This document shows positions 45,370-53,449 of a DNA stretch of 64,000 nt, piece by piece (positions within the stretch are counted from its first letter, which is position 1; every line of letters starts with the position of its first letter). The position numbers were made by a program, and so were the translations under genes. Origin of the DNA: Streptomyces violens. Lineage in GTDB: Bacteria > Actinomycetota > Actinomycetes > Streptomycetales > Streptomycetaceae. The notes beneath the pieces are model-generated. The model worked only from the letters and a program-made list of their open reading frames with translations. It was not told the origin of the DNA and did not search any database. The DNA lies in NCBI RefSeq assembly GCF_000717745.1, contig NZ_JOBH01000019.1, positions 1 to 64,000 of the forward strand, given 5' to 3'.

Positions 45370-46005
45370 TCACTCCGTCGCGGTGCGGCGGGCGTAGGCG
45401 CGGGCGGCGCGGGCGCGGTCGCCGCAGCGGGTGGAGCACCACTGGCGGCGGCCGTGCTTGAGCAGGAAGCGGTTGCAGGGCGGGGAGGCGCAGGCGGTCA
45501 GGCGGGCGGCGTCGGCGGAGGTGAGCAGGTCGGCGGCGTCGGTGGCGATGACTGCCAGGGCGTGGTCGACGATCGCGGTGGTGGGGTGGGGGGTGGCTCG
45601 GTAGGGGCCGGTCTTCTCGTCCCACAGCAGCAGGGATGCGGTGGGGACGCGGGTCATCGCATCGTTGATCGCCGCGACGGCGGCGGGTGGGGCGGGCCGG
45701 TCGGCGACGCGGGAGGCCAGCAGCGACCTGACCTGTTCACGCAGCGAGCGCAGCTGCGTCGCACATACCTCCGCAAGGCCGGTGCCGGCCGGGGCGAGGT
45801 CGCGCTGTGTCAGCCACTGCTCGGCCTGCGCCGGGGTGCCCAGGAGGTCGGCCGTGTGCCCGCCGGGCAGCGCCACGGCGCTGTTGGCCAGGGCGAGGGC
45901 GGGGTGCTCCGCCTCGCCCTGCGCCGACGGCAGGGCGACTTCTTCCCTCGCGACTTCTTCCCTCACGAACTCTTCCACGCTTCTCATGGTACGGGTTGCC
46001 ATCAT
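45370..46005 (-). CDS. CGNR zinc-finger regulator
   Basis: Up to 211 residues. An N-terminal ABATE-type domain ([50 protein letters not shown]) is followed by the zinc finger [20 protein letters not shown] plus [14 protein letters not shown]. The defining CGNR reads CGDR. This family is of putative DNA-binding regulators. The exact start is unclear: ATGs at 46005 and 45987 both lack a strong Shine-Dalgarno, and a sequence around [10 protein letters not shown] is repeated near the N-terminus. It is divergent from a metallo-hydrolase gene, with three copies of a 7-bp box between them. Confidence 0.87.
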   Translation of the reverse strand: MMATRTMRSVEEFVREEVAREEVALPSAQGEAEHPALALANSAVALPGGHTADLLGTPAQAEQWLTQRDLAPAGTGLAEVCATQLRSLREQVRSLLASRVADRPAPPAAVAAINDAMTRVPTASLLLWDEKTGPYRATPHPTTAIVDHALAVIATDAADLLTSADAARLTACASPPCNRFLLKHGRRQWCSTRCGDRARAARAYARRTATE

Positions 46006-46057
46006 CCGTGAGACATGCGTACAGTCGACTCACGGTTACACGCAATCTATCCGTGAG
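46006..46057. promoter_or_regulatory. Three alternating CCGTGAG boxes, candidate CGNR operator
   Basis: CCGTGAG at 46006-46012 and 46051-46057, and its complement CTCACGG at 46029-46035, form two overlapping inverted repeats with 15-16 base spacers in the 62-base divergent intergenic region. Confidence 0.6.
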
Positions 46058-46067
46058 GAACCCTTTC

Positions 46068-46862
46068 GTGTCTTCCCCGACCCTGCAGACCGCGCCGTTC
46101 CCCGTCCGTGTCTTCGGCGGCCCGACCGCCCTCTTCGAGTACGGCGGCCTGCGCTTTCTCACCGACCCGACCTTCGACGGCCCCGGCGACCACCAGGCAC
46201 CGGCTGCCGTGCTGACCAAGACGGCGGGGCCTGACGGCAGCCCGGCCGATCTCGGTCGCGTCGACGTGGTCCTGCTCTCGCACGACGAGCACGCCGACAA
46301 CCTCGACACCTCCGGCCGGGCCCTGCTCGCCGACGTTCCGCTGACGCTCACCACCCCCGGCGGCGGAGAGCGTCTGGGGGAGGCGGCCACCGGCCTCGCC
46401 GACTGGCAGTCGGTCGAGCTCGAGCGCCGGGATGGCGGGCCCGGCACGGTCACCGTGACCGGCGTGCCCGCCATCCACGGTCCCGGCCCGCGCGAAGAGG
46501 TCGAGCCGATCACCGGCCAGGTCGTCGGGTTCGTCCTGACCGGCGAGGGCCTGCCCACCGTCTATGTCAGCGGCGACAACGCCTCCCTCGACGCGGTCAA
46601 GGACATCGCCGAGCGCTTCGCCCCGGTCGACACCGCCCTCCTCTTCGCCGGCGCGCCCCGCTTCACCGAGGTCTTCGACGGCGAGGTGATCGTCTTGGAC
46701 AGCGCCCAGGCCGCCCAGGCCGCGAAGATCCTCGACGCCGGCCGCGTGGTCCCCGTCCACTACGACAGCTGGGCCCACTTCACCGAGGGCCGCGACGAGC
46801 TCGTCGCCGCCTTCACCGCCGCCGGTCTCGCCGACCGCGTCGACTTCGGCGTCCGCGGCTGA
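46068..46862 (+). CDS. MBL-fold metallo-hydrolase
   Basis: 264 residues from a GTG 8 bases after GAGGAA. UlaG/RomA-like metallo-beta-lactamase fold: FEYGGLRFLTDPTFD, VVLLSHDEHADNLD (the HxxxxD variant of HxHxDH), GVPAIHGPG, PTVYVSGDNAS and VVPVHYDSWAHF near the end. The first metal motif reads SHDEHADN, matching this subgroup. Substrate unknown. It is divergent from the CGNR regulator that probably controls it, and is followed by a 13-bp tandem repeat array and a terminator. Confidence 0.88.
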   Translation: MSSPTLQTAPFPVRVFGGPTALFEYGGLRFLTDPTFDGPGDHQAPAAVLTKTAGPDGSPADLGRVDVVLLSHDEHADNLDTSGRALLADVPLTLTTPGGGERLGEAATGLADWQSVELERRDGGPGTVTVTGVPAIHGPGPREEVEPITGQVVGFVLTGEGLPTVYVSGDNASLDAVKDIAERFAPVDTALLFAGAPRFTEVFDGEVIVLDSAQAAQAAKILDAGRVVPVHYDSWAHFTEGRDELVAAFTAAGLADRVDFGVRG

Positions 46863-46865
46863 CCC

Positions 46866-46969
46866 CACGTACGTCAGCCACGTACGTCAGCCACGTACGT
46901 CGGGCACGTACGTCGGGCACGTACGTCAGCCACGTACGTCGGGCACGTACGTCAGTCACGTACGCCGGA
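46866..46969. repeat. 13-bp tandem repeat array, eight units
   Basis: Eight contiguous 13-base units of the form CACGTACGTCAGC or CACGTACGTCGGG, starting 4 bases after the hydrolase stop. Each holds the self-complementary octamer ACGTACGT (the last unit is degenerate). No spacers, so not CRISPR. Confidence 0.95.
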
Positions 46970-46975
46970 CACGGC

Positions 46976-47022
46976 CGGGCGCCGGCCGGCAGAGACCCGC
47001 CGCGACTGCCGGCCGGCGCCCG
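46976..47022. terminator. Strong hairpin terminator
   Basis: Perfect 17-bp stem (arm CGGGCGCCGGCCGGCAG) with a 13-base loop, directly after the 13-bp repeat array and before the LLM oxidoreductase gene. Confidence 0.9.
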
Positions 47023-47073
47023 GCGCCCCACCTCCCCGCGCGCCCCACCTCCCCGCGCGCCCCACCTCCCCGC
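47023..47073. repeat. 17-bp tandem repeat, three units
   Basis: Three exact copies of GCGCCCCACCTCCCCGC in the leader of the LLM oxidoreductase gene. Confidence 0.9.
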
Positions 47074-47109
47074 ACGCCGCACACCTCGAAACCGAAGGAC
47101 CGCACGACC

Positions 47110-48195
47110 ATGACCGACCCGATCCGCGGCACCCGCCATGGCTCCGCCCCCGCCGCCCTGTCCGTACTGGACTCCGCCATGACCGGCACCGGCCAGACCG
47201 CCGCAGAGGCGCTGGCCGGCAGCATCGAACTCGCCCGGCTCGCCGACCGGCGCGGCTTCACCCGCTACTGGATGAACGAGCACCACGCCATGCCTGGCGT
47301 CTCCACCTCCAGCCCGCCCGTCCTGCTGGCCCGGCTCACCGCGGAGACCAGCAGGCTGCGGCTCGGCGCGGGCGGGATCATGCTGCCCAACCATCCGCCG
47401 CTGGTCGTCGCCGAACAGTTCGGCATGCTGGACGCCCTCGCCCCCGGCCGCATCGACCTGGGCCTGGGCCGCGCCCCGGGCACCGATCACGCCACGGCCG
47501 CCGCCCTGCGCCGCGGCGCGAGTGACGCCGAGGACTTCCCCCAGCAGGTCGCCGAGCTGCTGCACTTCCTCGGCGACGACTTCCCGGCCGAGCACCCCTA
47601 CGCCGACCGCGTGTACGCCGTGCCGGGGCCCGCCCAGGACCGGCTCAACGGCGTCACCCCGCCCATCGGCCGCCTGCCGGTGTGGCTGCTCGGCTCGTCC
47701 GGCTACTCGGCGCAGCTCGCCGCCCGGCTCGGCCTGCCGTTCGCCTTCGCCGCGCACTTCAACCCGCGCGATGTCGTGGCCGCCCTGCGTCTGTACCGCG
47801 AGCGGTTCACTCCGTCCGAGGCCCTGGCCGAGCCGTACGCGCTGGTCAGCTTCACCGTCGCGGCATCCGACGACGAGCGTGAGGCTCGCCGCCAGGCCGG
47901 CACCCTCGCGCACGCCATGCTCCGCATGTTCCAGCGCAAGTCCTACCTGCTGCCGTCCCCCGAGGAAGTGGACGCCTACACCTACGACGCCCAGGAGCGC
48001 CAGGCCGTCGACAGCTGGCTGAACCACGTTCCGCACGGCACTCCCGAGCAGGTCACCGCCCACCTGAATCAGGTCCAGCGGGACTCCGGCGCCGACGAGC
48101 TCATGATCGGCAGCGTCGGCCACTCCGTCCAGGCCCGGCTGCGCTCCACCGAACTGATCGCCGACGCCTACGGCATGCCCGACAGCCCGCGCTGA
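47110..48195 (+). CDS. LLM-class flavin-dependent oxidoreductase
   Basis: 361 residues. Luciferase-like monooxygenase of the MsnO8/LuxA-like subgroup: LARLADRRGFTRYWMNEHHA, SSPPVLLARLTAETSRLRLG, GGIMLPNHPPLVVAEQFGML, GRIDLGLGRAPGTD and PVWLLGSSGYSAQLAARLG. It binds reduced FMN or F420 and oxidises an unknown substrate. A decayed FMN-reductase gene and a frameshifted MFS gene follow on the same strand, suggesting the three were an operon supplying flavin, oxidation and export. The gene itself looks intact. Confidence 0.9.
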   Translation: MTDPIRGTRHGSAPAALSVLDSAMTGTGQTAAEALAGSIELARLADRRGFTRYWMNEHHAMPGVSTSSPPVLLARLTAETSRLRLGAGGIMLPNHPPLVVAEQFGMLDALAPGRIDLGLGRAPGTDHATAAALRRGASDAEDFPQQVAELLHFLGDDFPAEHPYADRVYAVPGPAQDRLNGVTPPIGRLPVWLLGSSGYSAQLAARLGLPFAFAAHFNPRDVVAALRLYRERFTPSEALAEPYALVSFTVAASDDEREARRQAGTLAHAMLRMFQRKSYLLPSPEEVDAYTYDAQERQAVDSWLNHVPHGTPEQVTAHLNQVQRDSGADELMIGSVGHSVQARLRSTELIADAYGMPDSPR

Positions 48196-48285
48196 CGCGG
48201 GACGGGCGGGCCTCCGCCCTCCCAAGCCCGCCACCCTTCACCGCCAAGCCCCCCTGATTCTCCAGGAGTTACCAACGGCGCCCCC

Positions 48286-48512
48286 GTGGCCACCGTCCTC
48301 GCCCTGCCCGGCAGCTCGACTACGCCCTGCGCCCGGTCCTCACCGCGCTCGGCGCCCAGGTCTCCCACGGCCGGTTCGTCCTGGGCCGGCACATGGCGAC
48401 CGCCCCGGACGGCGCGATGACCCTCGACCACGACGACGAGCGGCAACTGGCCGGCGTCACCGACCAGTTCGCCACGGCACTCCCGTCGAGCGCACACCTG
48501 TCCGCCGCCTGA
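48286..48512 (+). pseudogene. NADPH-dependent FMN reductase, internally deleted
   Basis: A GTG after CCAGGAG opens VATVLALPGS, the N-terminus of flavodoxin-like FMN reductases. After a few codons it is joined, out of frame, to their C-terminus: YALRPVLTALGAQVSHGRFV, MTLDHDDERQLAGVTDQFAT, ending LSAA. About 110 central residues, including the FMN site, are missing. Confidence 0.8.
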
Positions 48513-48581
48513 CAATCACCGGGCCACTCCGACCAGAGCCCCTCCACCCCGGCCTCCCGGCACACCGAAAGCACGGACCAC

Positions 48582-49854
48582 ATGACCCACCCGCATTCCA
48601 CTCCCATCCGTACCCCGCCCACCACCGCCCCCGCCGCCGCCATATCCGCGGTACAGAAGCGCACCCTGACCGTGCTGCTCGTCTCCCAGGTCCTCAGCGG
48701 TGTCGGCCTCGCCGCCGGTGTCACCGTCGCCGGGCTGCTGGCCGCGCAGATGCTGCACAACACCTCGCTGTCCGGGCTGCCCATCGCCCTGCTCACCGCG
48801 GGCTCCGCCGTCGCCGCCGTCGTCATCGGACGCGTCTCCCAGCGCCTCGGCCGCCGCCCCGGACTGGCCGCCGGATATCTCACCGGCGCCCTCGGCGGTG
48901 CCGGTGTCGTCGTCGCGGCCGCGCTCGGCAGCCCCGCGCTGCTGTTCGTCTCCCTGTTCCTCTACGGCGCCGGCACCACGTCCAACCTCCAGGCCCGGTA
49001 CGCAGGAGCCGACCTCGCCGCGCCCCATCAGCGCGCCCGTGCCACCTCCACCGTCATCGTCGCCACCACCGCCGGCGGCATCGCCGGACCTCTGCTCGCC
49101 ACCCCCGCCGGCCACCTCGCGACCGCGCTCCACCTGCCCGAGCTGACCGGCCTGTTCCCTCCTCTCCACAGTCGCGTTCACGCTGGCCGCACTCACCCTC
49201 CTCGTATGGCTGCGCCCGGACCCGCTGGTGCTCGCCCGCACCCTGCCCGCGGCCTCGAACGAGGGCGCACCCGCGGATTCCCCCTCCCGGTCCGGCCCCG
49301 GCCTGCTCGTCGGCGTCGTGGTCCTCGTCCTCAGCCAGCTCGTCATGGTCGCCGTGATGACCATGACCCCCATCCACATGCACGCCCACGGCTTCGGCAC
49401 CGCCGCGTCCGGCCTGGTCATCGCCCTGCACACGGGTTCCATGTACCTGCCGTCGCCGCTGGCCGGTCGCCTCGTCGACCGATTCGGCGCCACTGCAATG
49501 AGCGTCGTGACGGCCGGCACACTGCTCGCCGCGGGAGTAGTCACCGCCCTCGCGCCCGGCCACTCCTTCACCCTGATCACCCTCGCCCTCGTCCTGCTCG
49601 GCGTCGGCTGGAGTTTCGGCCTGGTCACCGGCACCGCGATCGTTACCAACAGCGCGCCCCTGGCCACCCGCGCCAAGGTCCAGGGCCTGGTCGACGTCGC
49701 CATCGCCGTCGCGGGCGCCGTCGGCGGCCTTGCCTCCGGCATCGTCGTCGCCACCACCAGCTACCCGTTCCTCGCCGCCCTGTGCGGCGCCCTCGCCTTC
49801 GTGGCCGCACCTGCGGCCATCGCCGCCGCCCGCAAGAGCTCCGCGCGCGCCTGA
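48582..49854 (+). pseudogene. MFS transporter, single frameshift
   Basis: A 12-TM MFS gene is split by one extra C near 49158 (CCC where LTGLFLLSTVAF is expected). The first frame gives VLLVSQVLSGVGLAAGVTVA, RVSQRLGRRPGLAAGYL and GAGTTSNLQARYAGADLA; the second continues FTLAALTLLVWLR, MTPIHMHAHGFGTAASGLVI, AGRLVDRFG, through to KSSARA. All other features are intact, so the damage is recent or a sequencing error. It sits 70 bases after the FMN-reductase remnant. Confidence 0.85.
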
Positions 49855-50545
49855 CCGACGTAGCCGGGGTGGGACCGGAATACGAGCGAAACGTGCCACA
49901 CCAGCGGCCGGGTAGGTCACAGGCGCGAATCGGTGGGGCACCCGGGCATCTGGACCCACTGAGCGCCTGACCACCTCCGCGCGCAACCTCAACCGCATAC
50001 CGCGCTTCATCCCACCTCAGTGCGGTGGCGGTGGAGTGCGTGACTACCCCCGGTGTGGAGTCATTCCGTCAGCCCCGTACCGGTTACCCCGGACGGTTCC
50101 CGGTGACGGAACTGACCTCGTACCGACTAGCGCTGTACCGCTTCGTTCAGGCGGTCGCGTGGATGGCGGCGCGCATCTTCTGCTCGGTCTGTTCCTGCGC
50201 CTTGTCTCGGCAGTGCAGCGGCTCCGGCTTGCGAGGGCTGTGCGCGCGATGTGACACAGATGTTCCTCAGCGCCCGAGGTCGCTACAACTGCGCCGTGGT
50301 GCCAGGATTCCGCCGCTGCCGGCAGGAACTACCGCGACTCGACGAACCTGCAGGTCATCGGCGATACCAACAGGCGCCTGGTGGCGGCAGTCGAGGTTCC
50401 GGGCACGCCGTTCCGCAGGGGCGATCGACGCGGCGACGACTGACGCAGTGGGGGGAAGACAGCCGCGCCCACCCCCTGGACCAGACGTGCGCCGACCAGC
50501 ACCCGGGAGCTGTGGTGCCACGGCACCGCCCAAGCAGCCGAGCAA
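49855..50545. other. Non-coding debris region
   Basis: About 690 bases with no intact gene. On the plus strand near 50325-50400 the frame reads YRDSTNLQVIGDTNRRLVAA, similar to the catalytic start of IS5-type DDE transposases. On the minus strand near 50460-50530 VLVGARLVQGVGAAVFPP resembles helix 4 of a DHA2 exporter. Both are tiny relics. Confidence 0.45.
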
Positions 50546-50601
50546 TTCCAATACGGCCCGGTGCGTATTAGTTATACGATACGCACCGGGCCGTATTGGA
50601 A
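50546..50601. promoter_or_regulatory. Large palindrome with paired TetR-type operators
   Basis: A perfect 23-bp inverted repeat around a 10-base AT-rich centre. Each arm contains AATACGGCCCGGTGCGTATT or its near-complement, itself an AATACG/CGTATT dyad. TATACG in the centre could be a -10 element for the TPR gene at 50648. A related site lies before the TetR gene (52492). Confidence 0.75.
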
Positions 50602-50647
50602 CTAGCGACGGCGCCCGCCCATGAGGCATGACCAACGCCGATGAGGC

Positions 50648-52399
50648 ATGACCAACCAAGCGATCGGAGTCAGCATCGTGTCCGACACCTATTACGACCT
50701 CGGTGAATACCGCCGCCAGGTGACGACCTCGGCGCCGGAGGCTCAACTGTGGTTCGACCGCGGCCTGTTGTGGGCGTACTGCTTCAACTTCGACGAATCG
50801 GCTCGCTGTTTCGAGCGGGCCGCAAGCCTTGACCCCCACTGTGCCATGGCGCACTGGGGTGCCGCCTTCGCGAAGGGGCCCAACTACAACAAGGCATGGC
50901 GCCTGTTCGACTCCACCGACCTGGAGGCATCCATCACCTACGCGAACGCCGCACTGGAGCGGGCACGCGCCTCCTCCGACCGGTGTACACCGTTCGAGCA
51001 GGCGCTCATCGAGGCACTGACCGCACGGTTCCCCACCGACGGCCTCCCCGAGGGGCCGGAGGGCTTCGGCAAGCTCGACGTCGCGTACGCCGAGGCCATG
51101 CGCGCGGTCTACCGGGCGCACCCCGAAGACTTGGACGCGGCGGCGCTGTTCGCCGACGCGCTGATGTGCGTGAGCCCGCGCGCCCTGTGGGACCTGGACA
51201 GTGGGGAGCCGGTCGGGTACGGCACCGTCGAGGCCCGTGAGGTGATCGAGCAGGCCCTGGCCCGGCCCGGCGGGGACCGTCACCCGGTTCTCAACCACCT
51301 CTACATCCACCTGATGGAGATGTCGCCGTACCCGGAGATCGCGCTGCCGGCGGCCGACCGGCTGCGGAACCTGGCCCCCGACGGTTCGCACCTGGCACAT
51401 ATGGCCACGCACATCGACGCCGCGTGCGGGGACTGGCGCCGCGTGGTGGACTCCAACACCGCCGCGGCCGCGGCGGACGACAAGTACTTCGCGCAGGAGA
51501 ACCCGCAGGGCTGGATCTGGCTCTACCGTGCGCACAATCTCTGCGTTCTGGCCTACGGCGCGATGATGTCCGGGAGGTCCCGCGACGCCCTGCGGGCCGC
51601 CCGGCGGCTGGACGAAATCCTCACGCCTGAACTGCTTCAGGTCACCAGCCCACCCATGGCCGACCTGGCCGAGAGCTACCGCACCACGCTGCCGCACGTA
51701 CTGATCCGCTTCGGGCGCTGGGAGGAGATCCTCGAGCTCGAACCGCCGCAGGACCAGGAGCTGTTCTGCTCGACGACGGCGATGATCCACTACGCCCGCG
51801 GCATCGCTTACTCCGCACTCGGTCGCATCGCCGAGGCCGAGGCGGCCCGTGACGCCTTCGCTGCCGCCCGCGCCGCCGTCCCCGAGTCCCGGCTGAACTC
51901 CCTGCCGGCCAGGGAAGTCGACGTGCTCGCGGTTGCCGCGGGGATGCTCGACGGCGAACTGGAGTACCGCAAGGGCAACTTCGACGATGCCTTCGCCGCT
52001 CTGCGCCGCGCCATCGAACTCGAAGACGCGCTCCCGTACACCGACCCGCCGGCGTGGCTCCAGCCGGTGCGCCACGCCTATGGCGCTCTGCTGATGGAGC
52101 AGGGGCGGACCGAAGAAGCCGTCGCGGTGTACCGGGCGGACCTTTACCTTGACCGCGCCCTCGCGCGGCGCCGCACGCGTCCCAACAACGTATGGAGTCT
52201 GCACGGGCTCCACGAATGCCTCACCCGGCTGGGCAGGCACGATGAGGCAGAACAGATCGCACTCGCCCGCGACATCGCCGTCGCCACCGCCGACATCCCC
52301 GTCGCGGCCTCCTGCTTCTGCCGCCTGAGCGCCTTCACGGGGGACGCCCCCGGCTGCTGCGGAGCGGAAGGCGCGGAAGACGCGGCGGAAGAGTCGTGA
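50648..52399 (+). CDS. TPR-repeat protein, probable TetR target
   Basis: 583 residues of helical TPR-type repeats with recurring Ala/Leu patterns: FNFDESARCFERAASLDPHC near the start, DLDAAALFADALM, LNHLYIHLMEMSPYPEIALP, HIDAACGDWRRVVDSN and GELEYRKGNFDDAFAALRRA. No catalytic or membrane segment. Conserved His-rich positions (HLYIHLMEM, HLAHMATHID) hint at metal or ligand binding. I do not know its function. A short direct repeat of GATGAGGCATGACCAAC spans the start, giving an alternative ATG 18 bases upstream. The double operator 50 bases before it matches the one before the TetR gene downstream, so the two form a regulatory pair. Confidence 0.8.
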   Translation: MTNQAIGVSIVSDTYYDLGEYRRQVTTSAPEAQLWFDRGLLWAYCFNFDESARCFERAASLDPHCAMAHWGAAFAKGPNYNKAWRLFDSTDLEASITYANAALERARASSDRCTPFEQALIEALTARFPTDGLPEGPEGFGKLDVAYAEAMRAVYRAHPEDLDAAALFADALMCVSPRALWDLDSGEPVGYGTVEAREVIEQALARPGGDRHPVLNHLYIHLMEMSPYPEIALPAADRLRNLAPDGSHLAHMATHIDAACGDWRRVVDSNTAAAAADDKYFAQENPQGWIWLYRAHNLCVLAYGAMMSGRSRDALRAARRLDEILTPELLQVTSPPMADLAESYRTTLPHVLIRFGRWEEILELEPPQDQELFCSTTAMIHYARGIAYSALGRIAEAEAARDAFAAARAAVPESRLNSLPAREVDVLAVAAGMLDGELEYRKGNFDDAFAALRRAIELEDALPYTDPPAWLQPVRHAYGALLMEQGRTEEAVAVYRADLYLDRALARRRTRPNNVWSLHGLHECLTRLGRHDEAEQIALARDIAVATADIPVAASCFCRLSAFTGDAPGCCGAEGAEDAAEES

Positions 52400-52491
52400 T
52401 CTGAAGTCGCTCCCGCTATGGACGGTGGATGCCCGGCGCGCAGCGCGCCAGGCATCTGCCGCGGCCCCTGACCGGCGGCGCACCGAGTTTC

Positions 52492-52511
52492 AATACGCAA
52501 CGGTGCGGAAC
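52492..52511. promoter_or_regulatory. Operator-like site before TetR gene
   Basis: AATACGCAACGGTGCGGAAC matches the left 16 positions of the operator arm at 50550 at 13 of 16 bases, with TTYC preceding both. It overlaps the -35 region of a promoter whose -10 may be TAAACT (52517-52522), suggesting autoregulation. Confidence 0.6.
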
Positions 52512-52529
52512 TGGCGTAAACTGGGCCTT

Positions 52530-53096
52530 GTGTATGGACGACCGCGAGACCCCGCCCTCGACGCAGCCATCCGCAAGGCCGCCCTCGAAATCGTCACGGA
52601 ACACGGCTACGGCCGTATGACGATGGAAGGCGTTGCGGCGCGCAGCGGTGTCTCCAAGCAGGCCCTTTACCGCCGTTACGCCTCCAAGGGGGAGTTGCTG
52701 CTGGCCGCCGTGGACTCCTTCGCCCGCGAGGCCCTCCCCGCACCTGATACCGGGAACCTACGGGACGATCTGCTACCTCTGGTACAGACGGTCTTCGCCG
52801 TCCACCGCTCCAGCGACAGCGCGTTCAGCCAGGCCGTCGCCGCGGAGTCGGCGCAGGGCCCGGACTTCGCACGGCGGGCAGTCGAGTCGGTCATCAACCC
52901 CCGCCGGGAAATCTTCGGTGAGGTCTTCCGCCGTGCGCGGGAGCGCGGTGAAATCACCTGCCCCGACGACGACGTCCTCGTCGATCTCATTTACGGCCCC
53001 ATGTGGTACGCCCTGCTTTTCGGCATCGAGCGCCTCACCGACGACTACGCAGAGTCGCTTACCGATGCGGTGATCGCGGCAGCCCGCCCTGCCTGA
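52530..53096 (+). CDS. TetR/AcrR family repressor
   Basis: 188 residues from a GTG with no Shine-Dalgarno; with TAAACT ending 8 bases upstream the mRNA may be leaderless. The TetR_N helix-turn-helix is clear: AALEIVTEHGYGRMTMEGVA, RSGVSKQALYRRYASKGELL. A C-terminal ligand domain (VIAAARPA end, LIYGPMWYALLFG) is typical of the group. Its ligand is unknown. A sequence like its own upstream site also precedes the TPR gene, so it probably represses both itself and that gene. Confidence 0.9.
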   Translation: MYGRPRDPALDAAIRKAALEIVTEHGYGRMTMEGVAARSGVSKQALYRRYASKGELLLAAVDSFAREALPAPDTGNLRDDLLPLVQTVFAVHRSSDSAFSQAVAAESAQGPDFARRAVESVINPRREIFGEVFRRARERGEITCPDDDVLVDLIYGPMWYALLFGIERLTDDYAESLTDAVIAAARPA

Positions 53097-53385
53097 GGCG
53101 TTTCGGCCTCCCGGAGCAGCAATCCCTGGCCGCTGGAGATGGTTCAGCGTTGCCTGGCTGCGCCGCGGCCGCGTGGCCGCAGTATCCAGGGTTGCGTGCG
53201 CCTCACCAGGGCGAGGCGCAAGCGTTCCGTTGTTGTTCCGGCGGGAGTGCGAGGGAGTAAAGGCGTCCGATGCGGGGTGCACCGTCACGGATGCGTATAT
53301 GGATGCGTATACGGATGCGAATGCGGATCACCGTCGACATAATCAGGTCATAAAGGCGATCATGGAGCATTTCGCCTGCAGTGGG
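53097..53385. other. Intergenic region with 12-bp repeat
   Basis: Contains a 12-base tandem repeat at 53289-53324 built on GGATGCGTATAT (three units). No gene is supported. Confidence 0.5.
53289..53324. repeat. 12-bp tandem repeat, three units
   Basis: Units GGATGCGTATAT, GGATGCGTATAC and GGATGCGAATGC, unusually AT-rich for this region. Confidence 0.85.
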
Positions 53386-53426
53386 CCCTACTCCCTGTAG
53401 GGTAATTGACCCTACAGGGAGTAGGG
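53386..53426. promoter_or_regulatory. Double palindromic operator CCCTAC-N5-GTAGGG
   Basis: Two copies of CCCTACN5GTAGGG (53386-53402 and 53410-53426) lie 7 bases apart and are complementary to each other, giving an 18-bp hairpin. It sits 24 bases before the GTG of the membrane protein gene, in the promoter/leader position. Confidence 0.75.
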
Positions 53427-53449
53427 TTTGTAGGACTGGAGGTGTTCCC

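Noticed and set aside
46866..46969. CRISPR array
   Set aside because: The 13-base units are contiguous with no spacers, and no cas gene is present in the window.
46813..48234. Minus-strand frame of 473 codons
   Set aside because: Antisense to the LLM oxidoreductase and the repeat array; no motif.
49228..49854. Independent small membrane protein gene
   Set aside because: It is the second half of the frameshifted MFS transporter; the joined product has normal family length.
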